Shown here: positions 55,614-63,709 of the stretch, in pieces
How positions within the stretch are numbered: position 1 is the stretch's first letter
Layout: each line of letters opens with the position of its first letter
The notes under the pieces: generated by a model
Seen by the model: the letters and a program-made list of their open reading frames with translations, nothing else
What the model was told of the DNA's origin: nothing
The model's database searches: none
Translations under genes and position numbers: made by a program
Source of the DNA: Verrucomicrobiota bacterium
Lineage (GTDB): Bacteria; Verrucomicrobiota; Verrucomicrobiia; Limisphaerales; UBA1319
DNA: 64,000 bases
Assembly: GCA_022709905.1 (NCBI GenBank)
Contig: JAKLHY010000005.1
Span: forward strand, 1 to 64,000
Direction: 5' to 3'

Positions 55614-57143
55614 TCAAGGTTTCTGGATGGCGCGCAAGTCGAATCCCGGGGGACGCGAATAAACGGGGACGCGCGCGGTCAAGGTGTCGAAACCCAGAAA
55701 ATAACCGGGCGAAAGATTGGACTTCCCGTTGCCTTCGAACCGCAGCACGTGGGTTCCGGCGGCCAGGGTATGCATGCCCAACCGGCGTGTTACCGGTCCC
55801 ATGCTGGCACTGTGCAAATCAAACACTCCCGCATCGCGCCCATCGAGTTTTACGCGGTAGGTCCCGTAGTCCCACGACCGCAATACGCGCATCCAGAAGT
55901 CGGCGGTCATCGCCTGTGGAACCTGAAACTCGATCTCCAGCCAGGCGCCGTCCTGGGCGGGTTTGAACCAGAGCTGCTTGTTGTCGGTCATCCCCCCGAT
56001 CTCCTGAACTTCGCAGGGCGCATCCGAGTGTCTGGCGTTTCCCGCGGCTTTCCATCCCACCACCAGGATCTGTTCTCGGAAAGGCAGCCGTTCAATCCCC
56101 CTGGGCAACTCGGCCCACGGTTGGTGCGGTTCGGTTTGATACCACATCGCCACGCTGGACATCAGATCCTCCCGTTCAATAAACCCATCGACTTTGCCGT
56201 CGGGAAAGGTCTGCGAGCCTTTATGCTCGATTTCGACCTTCAGCGATTTACGGAAAGTCACCGGATCGGTGATGTGCCACCGATAGGCGGTGCTCCGATC
56301 CCCGGTGTTATAACCCTCCCACAATGGAGTGCCATAAAACGGCCCGTCCTGCTGGCGAAAGCCCCAGCCATCACAAAAGTAATCTTCGGTCCCGGTGCCG
56401 CGCAGCTGCGGTTCCCGGGCACCGTCAATAAAGAAAAAATCGTCGCCCTCTCCATACCATCCCGGCGAGCTGTAATAGACGCTTTGGAGGGTGCCCACGT
56501 AATGCCCGCGCCCTACGATGTCCGCCAACAGATAGTTCCGGCCCATGACACAGGGATATTCCTGGCGGTAACTGGCGTGAAAATAGGCGGTGTCCTTCGG
56601 CAGCCGCCCGTGTTTTTGCCAGTCGATGTAGTAATAGAACGCGTGACAGGGCTTGTCACTCTCGTTGGTCACTGTCAGACGCGCCTTCTTGCGGAAGGGC
56701 ATCGGCCAATAACAATTGCGCCCCCGTCCATCCGACGAAACCCGGATCGGCAGCGATGCAAAGGACTGGTCCACCCCGTGCCCGATCCCGAAAAAATCTC
56801 CAATCGGACATTCCACGCTGGGATGCTTCTCCTCGTCCCAATACATGCGTAACGTCAGCATCCGGGAATAAAACGGATCCGGATGGGAGATCGTGAACCA
56901 GAGGTGAGCAATCACTCCGGGGCCCTCCAACTCAGCGAGGGTCAGGGTATCCCCCGGCGGGATGGGCCGGGCATCCCCGTTGCCGTTGCGCCAGTTCGGA
57001 TCCGAGGACGACGCGCGCCGGGCCTCATAATCCTTGAGTTGCTCGAGGCCCGCCAACGGACTGGCGAGGCCGCCTTGGGCCCAGGCCATGACGGAAGGAA
57101 AGGCTGTTAGTAAACCGAGGACGACGAATAGCATCTGTTTCAT
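55614..57143 (-). CDS. GH172 (DUF2961) exported glycosidase
   Basis: A protein of about 509 residues starting at 57143 (MKQMLFVVLG), with a signal peptide ending near VMAWAQG and a ribosome site AAAGGA 9 bases upstream. The frame stays open 67 codons further upstream, but that part covers a dispersed repeat and is not coding. DUF2961 features: LAELEGPGVIAHLWFTI, LRMYWDEEKHPSVECPIGDFFG, LRGTGTEDYFCDGWGF with the proposed acidic catalytic pair, and YRWHITDPVTF. The C-terminal jelly-roll ends with LSPGYFLGFDTLTARV. GH172 enzymes act on fructofuranoside or arabinofuranoside linkages. First gene of the GH172-SSS-small protein-GH2 operon. Confidence 0.9.
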   Translation of the reverse strand: MKQMLFVVLGLLTAFPSVMAWAQGGLASPLAGLEQLKDYEARRASSSDPNWRNGNGDARPIPPGDTLTLAELEGPGVIAHLWFTISHPDPFYSRMLTLRMYWDEEKHPSVECPIGDFFGIGHGVDQSFASLPIRVSSDGRGRNCYWPMPFRKKARLTVTNESDKPCHAFYYYIDWQKHGRLPKDTAYFHASYRQEYPCVMGRNYLLADIVGRGHYVGTLQSVYYSSPGWYGEGDDFFFIDGAREPQLRGTGTEDYFCDGWGFRQQDGPFYGTPLWEGYNTGDRSTAYRWHITDPVTFRKSLKVEIEHKGSQTFPDGKVDGFIEREDLMSSVAMWYQTEPHQPWAELPRGIERLPFREQILVVGWKAAGNARHSDAPCEVQEIGGMTDNKQLWFKPAQDGAWLEIEFQVPQAMTADFWMRVLRSWDYGTYRVKLDGRDAGVFDLHSASMGPVTRRLGMHTLAAGTHVLRFEGNGKSNLSPGYFLGFDTLTARVPVYSRPPGFDLRAIQKP

Positions 57144-57184
57144 TAAGCGGATCCTTTCTGAGCATCGCGCGCCAGCAACTCCGC

Positions 57185-57278
57185 TCATGAACCGCTCGTT
57201 TCGGAGGGCCGAGTTCCATCTGGCCCTGGAATCCAATTTTGCGGACTCGCGGCGCTCGTCCCTCCGAGGTTCATGGGC
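57185..57278 (-). repeat. Dispersed hairpin repeat, family A, copy 1
   Basis: On the minus strand a 67-base core (57201-57267) is bounded by TCGGAGGG and CCCTCCGA, with 51 bases between. Outside it, CATGAACC (57186-57193) and GGTTCATG (57268-57275) add a second stem. By my count 58 of 67 core bases equal copy 2 at 60123-60189 in inverse orientation. In one frame it reads LGGTSAAS, which explains the spurious open frames here. The rest of the 445-base gap (57279-57480) shows nothing else. Confidence 0.7.
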
Positions 57279-57489
57279 AGAGTTGCTGACAGCGCGCTGG
57301 CAAATCTTGACGGCGAGCATAGTCGTTGTCCCAACTTTCGACAACAGGTTTTGACCTCGAACCGAGCGCGTCGGATTGGGCCTTGGCAGGCCTCGGAAAA
57401 ACCATATTCGCTCCCGGGCATCCTCTGGTCTTCTAGAAGATTCGTCCCTCGACTTCCGAGCGACTTATTCTGTTTTCTAATTTCGCCAC

Positions 57490-57519
57490 TTGACTTATTA
57501 GACATTTTATAAATAGAAT
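57490..57519 (+). promoter_or_regulatory. Candidate sigma-70 promoter of the methyltransferase gene
   Basis: TTGACT (57490-57495) and TAGAAT (57514-57519) are 18 bases apart in an AT-rich stretch, giving a leader of about 63 bases before the ATG at 57589. AGGAA lies about 12 bases before that ATG. Pattern evidence only. Confidence 0.5.
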
Positions 57520-57588
57520 GGCAATTCAACAAGCTCATTTGAAACTCAAAGCCCCTTATCGATTCTGATTCAGGAAAGATAACTTCAT

Positions 57589-58401
57589 ATGAAAACCGTC
57601 CAAAATGTGACCTTGAAAGATGTCCAAGCTGTCTACAGCGGGCCCGAAGGTGATTTGTGGGAATTGATTATGGGCGAACAAATCCACATGGGTGGCTTTC
57701 GATCGTCCCTAGACCTGGCGGATCGGGCCGGCATTCAAGCCGGGACCAGGGGCATTGACCTCTGCTGCTGCAACGGCGCCGGCATGCGATTCCTGATCCG
57801 GTTTCGCCAGGTCGCCTCGATGTGCGGCGTGGACGCCACCCCGACCGTCTTGGAACGCGCCGCAAAACGGTGCCAGGCGGAGGGTCTCGAACAAAAAGTA
57901 ATGTTGGTTCAGGCCGATGTCTGTGACACCGGCCTGCCGGCGGGCATGGCCGACTTCGTCTGGGGCGAGGATGCCTGGTGTTATGTGGCGGACAAGTCGA
58001 AACTCATCGCCGAAGCCGTCCGTCTGGTCAAACCGCAGGGGACTCTCGCCTTTACGGATTGGATTGAAGGTCCAGCGGGGCTCACCGATGACGAGGCGGT
58101 CCGATTCATGAAGTTCATGAAGTTTCCCAGTCTTCAGGATCTCACCGGTTATCGCGATGTGTTGACATCGAATCACTGCCAGGTGTTGGTTGCGGTGGAG
58201 ACCGGCCGCTTTTCCTCCTATGTCGATTTATACCTGGACATGCTCAACAGGCAACTGACTTATGACGCCTTGCGAATCATCGGCTTCGACCAATCCCTCA
58301 TGCAAGCCATGGCATCGGAGATGATGTTTATGCAGAAACTGGCCCACGCCGGTAAGATCGCCCAGGGTCTCTTTGTCGCCCGGAAACTAAGTTCGTCTTA
58401 G
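57589..58401 (+). CDS. SAM-dependent methyltransferase with CCCN-type motif I
   Basis: A 270-residue class I methyltransferase. Motif I reads GIDLCCCNGAGMRFLIRF (C59-C61), where most relatives have D-x-G-x-G, so three cysteines line the SAM loop. The acidic end of strand 2 is in GVDATPTVLERA, motif for strand 4 in ADFVWGEDAWCYV, and motif post in LAFTDWIEGPAGL. The general layout resembles sarcosine/dimethylglycine N-methyltransferases. The C-terminal part (SYVDLYLDMLNRQLTYDAL; MMFMQKLAHAGKIAQGLFVARK) is strongly patterned and probably binds substrate. Substrate unknown. It is transcribed alone, divergent from the GH172 operon. Confidence 0.88.
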   Translation: MKTVQNVTLKDVQAVYSGPEGDLWELIMGEQIHMGGFRSSLDLADRAGIQAGTRGIDLCCCNGAGMRFLIRFRQVASMCGVDATPTVLERAAKRCQAEGLEQKVMLVQADVCDTGLPAGMADFVWGEDAWCYVADKSKLIAEAVRLVKPQGTLAFTDWIEGPAGLTDDEAVRFMKFMKFPSLQDLTGYRDVLTSNHCQVLVAVETGRFSSYVDLYLDMLNRQLTYDALRIIGFDQSLMQAMASEMMFMQKLAHAGKIAQGLFVARKLSSS

Positions 58402-58440
58402 GACCCCCTGTGGCTCAGGCACCGGACCGATCGGGGCGCG

Positions 58441-58500
58441 GAGTTCATTCCACAGAATCGTCATGCGGCGACCAGCGCTGCGGGACAAATCCCGCGGTCC
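58441..58500 (-). repeat. Dispersed palindromic repeat, family B, copy 3
   Basis: On the minus strand GCGGGATTTGTCCCGC (58480-58495) is followed by AGCGCTGGTCG, and then GGAATGAACTCCGCGC. Both parts also occur near 9762-9847, there in the opposite order. It fills most of the 186-base gap between convergent genes, where it may also help to end transcription. Confidence 0.55.
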
Positions 58501-58587
58501 AATCCGTCATAAGGCGATCAAAACAGGCTGGTGTTCCGGCCATGGGGCGTCCGTTCATAGCGGGGATTTTCGTTCCCCGCAGCTTCG

Positions 58588-59940
58588 TCAGAGCGCCCAA
58601 CCAGCTCGATATGGAGGCGCGATCAACGCGTTGGCCTCGGGGCAATTGCTGAACCGCACCTGTTTGGCATCCCACTCGAGCTTCACACCGGCCATTTTGA
58701 TCGCAATGACCCCCAGCATGGCCAGTTCGGTTAATGGCCCGCCGTAAGAAAAATCCGAGCCGGCTTTGGTCCCCTTTCGAATCGCTTGCAGCCAATCCTG
58801 ATGATGTTCCGGCGGCCGACGCAACGTTTTCGGGGGCCGCTGGAAGGCATCCATTTTCGACTGGGGAATCAGCCGAACATTCCCCGCCCCGTGAGAACCG
58901 TAGACGATGGTCCCTTTGTCTCCAAGAACGACCGCGCCCGTCTCGACCGATTTTTCGTCCGGCTCAAGATCCTGCGGACGGGGAATCCTCTCGGTGCCGC
59001 TGTACCAGTGCAGAATGATGGGGCCTCGCTTGTTGTTGGCCGGAAAAGAGTAGGTGATGATCTCTCCCTTTGGGAAGGCGTCTCCCTGGGTTTTCGGATC
59101 ATAATCTTTCACCCGGGCTTGGATGGACGTTGGCGCGCCCAGATCGAGAGCCCAGAAGACGGGATCGACGACATGGCAGGTCCAATCGCCAACCGTCCCG
59201 TTGCCAAAGGGCACCCAGCCCCGCCAACTGCCCGGAAGATAGGCGGGATGATAAGGACGCTTCTGAGCCGGCCCCAGCCAAAGATCCCAATCCAACGTCG
59301 CTGGAACCGCGTGCTGTTCCTTCAAGCGGGGAAGATCATCGATGGCCGAGTTCACGGCGGCGCAACCCGCGTGGATCGTGTGAACCTTGCCGATTACCCC
59401 GGCCTGAATCCACTCGTAGAAATCACAGATCGAATCGAAGGAATGGCCTTGGTTCCCCAACTGGGTCACGACCTTGTGTTCCTGGGCGGCTTTCATCAAC
59501 TGACGTACCTCATCCACCGAATGAGCCAATGGTTTCTCGCAATACACATGCTTGCCGCGTTTGATCGCCGCCATCGCCGCCACCGCATGCGCATGATCCG
59601 GCGTCGCCACCACAACGGCGTCAATGCCCTTCTCCATTTCATCGAACATCACCCGAAAATCGCGGTATTGTTTGGCGTCGGGGAATTTCTTGAAGGTCTC
59701 GGCGCTGTGTCTGAGGTCGACGTCGCACAAGGCCACGATATTGTTCCCCGGGGCCACCGCCCCAATATCGCCCGCGCCCATCCCCCCCACCCCAATCCCC
59801 GCGATGTTCAAACGCTCGCTGGGCGGCGTTGTGCCGCTCGCCGCCAATACGTGACGAGGCACAATCGTAAATGCGGCGGCCGTTGCCCCCGCTGTGACTA
59901 AGAAACTGCGCCGAGTCAGCTTTGTCCCTTTGTTGTTCAT
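58588..59940 (-). CDS. Tat-exported Gfo/Idh/MocA-family oxidoreductase
   Basis: A protein of about 450 residues. The start is set at 59940 (MNNKGTKLTRRSF), with AAGG five bases upstream; the ATG one codon earlier is equally possible. TRRSFLVTAGATAAAFTIVP is a classic twin-arginine signal. The Rossmann part has IAGIGVGGMGAGDIG and VVVATPDHAHA, and the catalytic lysine is in YCEKPLAHS. A GDWTCHVVDPVFWAL motif follows, the usual DxxxH site. Exported members often oxidise glycosides at C3, supplying substrates for DUF1080 hydrolases, three of which are in this window. The open frame continues 30 codons upstream without family character. Confidence 0.9.
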   Translation of the reverse strand: MNNKGTKLTRRSFLVTAGATAAAFTIVPRHVLAASGTTPPSERLNIAGIGVGGMGAGDIGAVAPGNNIVALCDVDLRHSAETFKKFPDAKQYRDFRVMFDEMEKGIDAVVVATPDHAHAVAAMAAIKRGKHVYCEKPLAHSVDEVRQLMKAAQEHKVVTQLGNQGHSFDSICDFYEWIQAGVIGKVHTIHAGCAAVNSAIDDLPRLKEQHAVPATLDWDLWLGPAQKRPYHPAYLPGSWRGWVPFGNGTVGDWTCHVVDPVFWALDLGAPTSIQARVKDYDPKTQGDAFPKGEIITYSFPANNKRGPIILHWYSGTERIPRPQDLEPDEKSVETGAVVLGDKGTIVYGSHGAGNVRLIPQSKMDAFQRPPKTLRRPPEHHQDWLQAIRKGTKAGSDFSYGGPLTELAMLGVIAIKMAGVKLEWDAKQVRFSNCPEANALIAPPYRAGWAL

Positions 59941-60114
59941 CATAACCTTGGAATCATTCAGTGACCGGATCAACGAGTTCACCCATCCCCATCCCATCAC
60001 TTCAATGAGCTGATTGCAGCCCATCCATGGCATGGACGTCTTCTCCGGATTTATGAGGCCCGAGCCTACAGAGGCGCCGCCTCCCGGTCAAGAATCCCGG
60101 GATCGCTCGAAGCA

Positions 60115-60210
60115 TGTCTCTCTCGGAGGAACAAGCGCCGCGAGTCCACCTAATTGGATTCCAGGGCCTCGTGGAACTCGGTCCTCCGAATCGGGCGGTT
60201 CCTGGAAGAG
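60115..60210 (+). repeat. Dispersed hairpin repeat, family A, copy 2
   Basis: A 67-base core (60123-60189) is bounded by TCGGAGGA and TCCTCCGA with 51 bases between, the same spacing as copy 1. The last stem pair is A:T here and G:C in copy 1, so both bases changed together. The outer stem of copy 1 is not kept. The frame 60014-60325 reads through the repeat (LGGTSAAS) and is not considered a gene. The preceding part of the gap (59944-60114) shows nothing clear. Confidence 0.7.
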
Positions 60211-60521
60211 AGAACTACTGAATCGCTCCAAATCCAATGCGAGCCTATGCCGTCCGCGATCAAAAGTGTCGCTCGCCCGAGAAAACGTCGGAGAACCTTA
60301 CAGCCACCAGTGTTTCCTTAAGTAGTTGGTTATATGATATCTATAAAAATATTACGCCCGATTTTGTGGATCGAGTGTCGACCAGATTTACACAGAGACA
60401 GATCATTACTTTTAATAATATACAGATTAGATATATTACAATTAATTTATGGAAAGTTAGTTACAAATCTGGACCTCTCCAATCCACGAACAAGGCACGA
60501 ATCTTGCGTAAGTTCCGAGAC
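60211..60521. other. AT-rich upstream region of the VPEGG-CTERM gene
   Basis: About 60330-60480 is much richer in A and T than the surrounding GC-rich DNA, with runs such as TTTTAATAATATAC and AATTAATTTATGG. Several weak -10-like boxes occur, so a promoter for the gene at 60522 is likely, but no single best one stands out. The open frame through this part is not coding in character. Confidence 0.45.
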
Positions 60522-61148
60522 ATGAAAACTTACCACGCTGTCTTTGCGACAGGATTTCTATTATTTAATCTTAACATCGAGGCCAGCCTTCTGGTGAATG
60601 GATCGTTCGAAGAGGGCAACTACACGGGGAACGCTTCTTGGACTGGGGTGTCGGCTGGAGGGACTGCGGTGGATGGGTGGATTGCCACGCAAGCGGGTTT
60701 TGACTGGCATCAGGGCACGCCTCCGATTAACGGCGCCGAGTTTGGACCGGCTTATGATAGCATTCGGATGATTGATCTGACGTTTTGGGATGCCTGGGGA
60801 GGGATCAAGCAGGAGTTTGGGACCGTTCCTGGGGAGACTTACACCATCACCTGGGCAGTTGCGTCTCCTGCGGGAGACAGTACATACGCGGTCGAAGCCG
60901 CCGGGTATACGTGGGATTTTAGCGTTGCATATTCGGGGCGGTATAACATGGACTGGAAAACGGAGAGCGTTTCATTTACTGCGCTATCGGATCTGACAAC
61001 CCTGGAATTCAAAGGCAAGACGGCAAATTATTGGGGAGCGGTCATCGATGACGTTTCGGTGAGGTCCGCCCCGGTGCCGGAGGGTGGCACGACCTTGGCA
61101 CTGATGGGGCTGGTTTTGTGCTATTTGGCGAACCATCGCGGACGTTAG
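60522..61148 (+). CDS. Exported protein with VPEGG-type (PEP-CTERM-like) sorting tail
   Basis: A 208-residue protein starting at 60522 (MKTYHAVFATGFLLF). After a signal peptide comes LLVNGSFEEGNY, the start of a DUF642/galactose-binding-like beta domain with IKQEFGTVPGETYTITWAVA and WGAVIDDVSV. The C-terminus reads VPEGGTTLALMGLVLCYL followed by a basic end (HRGR). This tripartite tail (motif, helix, positive end) matches the VPDSG/PEP-CTERM exosortase signals common in Verrucomicrobia. It is probably an exopolysaccharide- or envelope-associated protein. A strong terminator follows 33 bases after the stop. The frame is open 95 codons upstream, but that region is AT-rich and non-coding. Confidence 0.83.
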   Translation: MKTYHAVFATGFLLFNLNIEASLLVNGSFEEGNYTGNASWTGVSAGGTAVDGWIATQAGFDWHQGTPPINGAEFGPAYDSIRMIDLTFWDAWGGIKQEFGTVPGETYTITWAVASPAGDSTYAVEAAGYTWDFSVAYSGRYNMDWKTESVSFTALSDLTTLEFKGKTANYWGAVIDDVSVRSAPVPEGGTTLALMGLVLCYLANHRGR

Positions 61149-61180
61149 GAGTAATCCATCGTCTGTGCTCATTCCCCGAC

Positions 61181-61215
61181 AAAGGTCCGGCTTCCCCTCC
61201 GGACCTTTCTTTGTG
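61181..61215 (+). terminator. Rho-independent terminator
   Basis: AAAGGTCCGG (61181-61190) pairs perfectly with CCGGACCTTT (61199-61208) across an 8-base loop and is followed by CTTTGTG. It ends the VPEGG-CTERM gene. Confidence 0.85.
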
Positions 61216-61313
61216 TAACGACACTTGCGAGTCGATCCTGGCGGGCGGGGTAATGCTGTTTGGTTCCGGCATTTATTTCGGCACCCAGATCTCCACGTTC
61301 GGCAAGCCGGACC

Positions 61314-61340
61314 GCGGGATTTATCCCGCAGCGCCGGTTA
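61314..61340 (+). repeat. Dispersed palindromic repeat, family B, copy 2
   Basis: GCGGGATTTATCCCGC (61314-61329) followed by AGCGCCGGT, then GCAGGAT about 15 bases after the palindrome. The same order of parts is seen at 9822-9855. It lies between the terminator and the intron-like region. Confidence 0.55.
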
Positions 61341-61404
61341 TCGCAGGATCTCAAACATTCCATCGAAGTTCCCAACACCGCAGGATCTTCATATTCGGCC
61401 CGCC

Positions 61405-62010
61405 ATGATTCGCGTTAATTGGCTCGCAGCCCATAACGCGGTCAGTCCAGCCGGTGAAAGTCCGGTGATGGTAATTGATGATGAAGCCATTCAGTAATAA
61501 CCGACTTGGGAATCGGGGCGACCCGGCCCGGGAAAGCTCGGTCGTAAACGCCCCGACCGGAGCAGGGCTAGCCACATTCCAGGCCGTCGCATGAAGCGAA
61601 CCCTGCAGCCTCGTTACGTGACCCACCGGGTCCGGATTCATGGGACATGGGGTTGTCGAGCCGGTGCTAATTCGGCGAAGACAGCACCCCTTGGAATTTT
61701 CAAACAGGCTCAAAGCCGCTGAGGGACCGACAGAGGCGCAGATGTGGCCATAGGAAGCAACGATCCGACCGGACAATACCACCGGACGGGGAGCCAAGGG
61801 CCACTGGACTGGCGGTCGGGGTCAGAAGTCCTCCGTCCCGGTGGGTCGCCAGACCCACTCTGGACAACACGCCGGGGACGGAGATCCCGACAGGGACGGC
61901 CTATCAGCAGGCGGCGGCACGCCTGCGAAGGGGGCCGTGGCGTCAAGCGGGTTTGAAGCCGTACTGGGGAAAACCCGCCGTACGGAATTTTAGAGGGGGC
62001 AGAGGAAACG
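61405..62010 (+). mobile_element. Group II intron-like element without reverse transcriptase
   Basis: The 1052-base gap between two exported-protein genes contains about 600 bases with group II intron features. CGCGTTA (61411-61417) and TAACGCG (61434-61440) form a stem, followed by CAGTCCAGCCGGTGAAAGTC. Further on a GAAGCGAACC segment occurs. Near the end, AGCCGTAC (61957-61964), a short stem with a GAAA-like loop, and GCCGTACGG (61977-61985) match the layout of the catalytic domain V hairpin, followed by TTTTAGAGGGGGC. No open frame resembles a maturase. Exact ends, including a GUGYG start, could not be fixed. It is either an ORF-less intron or a decayed copy. Confidence 0.5.
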
Positions 62011-62200
62011 AAGGGGATGGCCTGGTGAGCGTTTGCCACAACGCCCGAAAGGGCCGATACGCCGGTAGTCATGGGCCTAATCATGTTCGCGCCTCTGCTC
62101 TACTCGATGTCCATTCGCGGTTAGTTATTCCATTCGCGGTTTTCGGATAGTGCAAGAGGGTTGCATGTCCTGAACCAGGCGTCTAGAGTTCCCCAACCTT

Positions 62201-63613
62201 ATGGCTCCACACATGAAACCCGCCACCTGGCTCTCCGCGCCGTTACTCGTCCTCTTGCTCGCGTTGGGCTGTCACTCCGTCTACTCGGATCCGCCATCCG
62301 ACGGCTTTGAGCCGATCTTTAACGGGCGCACGCTCGAGGGCTGGCAGGGGCAAGACATGTCCTTCTGGTCAATCGAAGACGGGGCCATTACCGGGACGAT
62401 TTCTCCGGAACACGCGCCAAAGCTGAACCAGTATCTCATCTGGCAGGGGGGGATGCTGGCTGACTTTGAATTGAAGTTGACGTTTCGTTTGCGGAGCACG
62501 AATTCACCGGCAGTGAACGGCGGTTTTCAGTTCCGCAGCCGCCGTCTGCCCAACGGCGATGTGGCGGGCTATCAGGTGGACAACAACTACCTCCAGCCTT
62601 GGAAGGCGCGGCTTTATGATGAATTCGGCCGCCACGATCTTGCCCTGCAAGGCGAGCGCGCGGTTTTCGATCGCGACGGGAAGAAACAGACCGAGAAATT
62701 GAAGCTGGATCCCGGGGCGGACGATTTCCGGCTCGATGAATGGCACGAATACCACCTGATCGCGCAAGGCCGCAAACTCTCGCTGCATGTCAATGGCAAG
62801 CAAATCGCCGAGGTCACAGACAACGACGACGACAGTTTTGAAGCGTTGGGTTTGCTGGCCATGCAACTCCACACCGGCCCGCCGATGAAGGCCCAATTCA
62901 AGGACATCCGGCTGAAACGCCTTCAGCCGGCGCGGTCAGCGACCGCTCGCAATCTGTTGCTCGCCGACGCCGCCCTGGCCTGGCAATTGGGCGAAAGATT
63001 GGACGCCCACCAACCGCCGCTCAAATCCGTCGGTCAAATCATCCCGAAGATGCCGGCGACGGGTTTGGGCGCGAGGACCGGCACGGTCATCGCCAAATTT
63101 GAAAACGCCTATTTTGACCTCGAGCGCGACCTGAATCAGCCCAAGCTGTGGAACATTTCCGGCGAAGCCCTCACGGTTTTCCTGCGCGCCCGTGCCCCGG
63201 ACGGCAACTGGAACGCGGGATTGCTCGCCAAGCGCGGCAATCATGACGTGATGAATTTCTGCCTGTTCGGCGCGGATTTGGGGGGCACCCCCGGACCGGA
63301 CATTGGATTCGAAGTCCACACCGAAAAAGGCTTTGTCATGGTCAGCTTCCCCGTATCGCGGGTTGACGCGACAGGCTGGCTGGACCTGGTCGGACGGTAT
63401 GATGGCAAAAAGATCTCGTTGTTCTGTAACGGACGTCTAATGGAGGAGAAACCCTGGTCGGGCAGGCTGACCGAGAACAACGAACCCATCCTCATCGGCG
63501 CGGGTTCGTTTGACGGCGTGCCGAAATTGTTTTTTACCGGCGAAATGGAGGAAGCCGCCATCTGGTCGCGCGCCCTGAGCGATGCCGAGGTCTCCTCAGC
63601 GCTTCGCAAGTGA
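62201..63613 (+). CDS. DUF1080-LamG exported lipoprotein
   Basis: A 470-residue protein with a lipoprotein signal (SAPLLVLLLALGC; C24 as lipidation site). The DUF1080 domain (about 35-245) starts FEPIFNGRTLEGWQGQ and has TNSPAVNGGFQFRSRR and DEWHEYHLIAQGRKLSLHVNG. A LamG/concanavalin-like domain follows (about 290-465): LTVFLRARAPDGNWNAGLLAK, WLDLVGRYDGKKISLFCNG and EMEEAAIWSRALSDAEV. The LamG part probably binds polysaccharide, the DUF1080 part may cleave a 3-keto-glycoside. Transcribed after the intron-like region; no promoter was assigned. Confidence 0.88.
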   Translation: MAPHMKPATWLSAPLLVLLLALGCHSVYSDPPSDGFEPIFNGRTLEGWQGQDMSFWSIEDGAITGTISPEHAPKLNQYLIWQGGMLADFELKLTFRLRSTNSPAVNGGFQFRSRRLPNGDVAGYQVDNNYLQPWKARLYDEFGRHDLALQGERAVFDRDGKKQTEKLKLDPGADDFRLDEWHEYHLIAQGRKLSLHVNGKQIAEVTDNDDDSFEALGLLAMQLHTGPPMKAQFKDIRLKRLQPARSATARNLLLADAALAWQLGERLDAHQPPLKSVGQIIPKMPATGLGARTGTVIAKFENAYFDLERDLNQPKLWNISGEALTVFLRARAPDGNWNAGLLAKRGNHDVMNFCLFGADLGGTPGPDIGFEVHTEKGFVMVSFPVSRVDATGWLDLVGRYDGKKISLFCNGRLMEEKPWSGRLTENNEPILIGAGSFDGVPKLFFTGEMEEAAIWSRALSDAEVSSALRK

Positions 63614-63709
63614 CTTCTGCCGGTCCCGAGTCCACTCGCCATACGACCGAATGGCAAGATCAACGCGTCAACCGGCAAAACCAGAGTGTATTATTGTGCT
63701 GCCCCTGAA

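Noticed and set aside
57144..57344. 67-codon N-terminal extension of the GH172 gene
   Set aside because: It covers repeat copy A1 and has no family similarity. A signal peptide and ribosome site support the start at 57143.
60014..60325. 103-codon frame reading through repeat copy A2 (LGGTSAAS peptide), also seen in the frame at 57185-57538
   Set aside because: The shared peptide is explained by the DNA repeat. Neither frame has coding context, and the base changes follow the hairpin rather than codons.
61351..62084. Two minus-strand frames (148 and 124 codons) and a plus-strand frame in the intron-like region
   Set aside because: Translations are low-complexity and do not resemble a reverse transcriptase or any known protein; structured RNA explains the region better.
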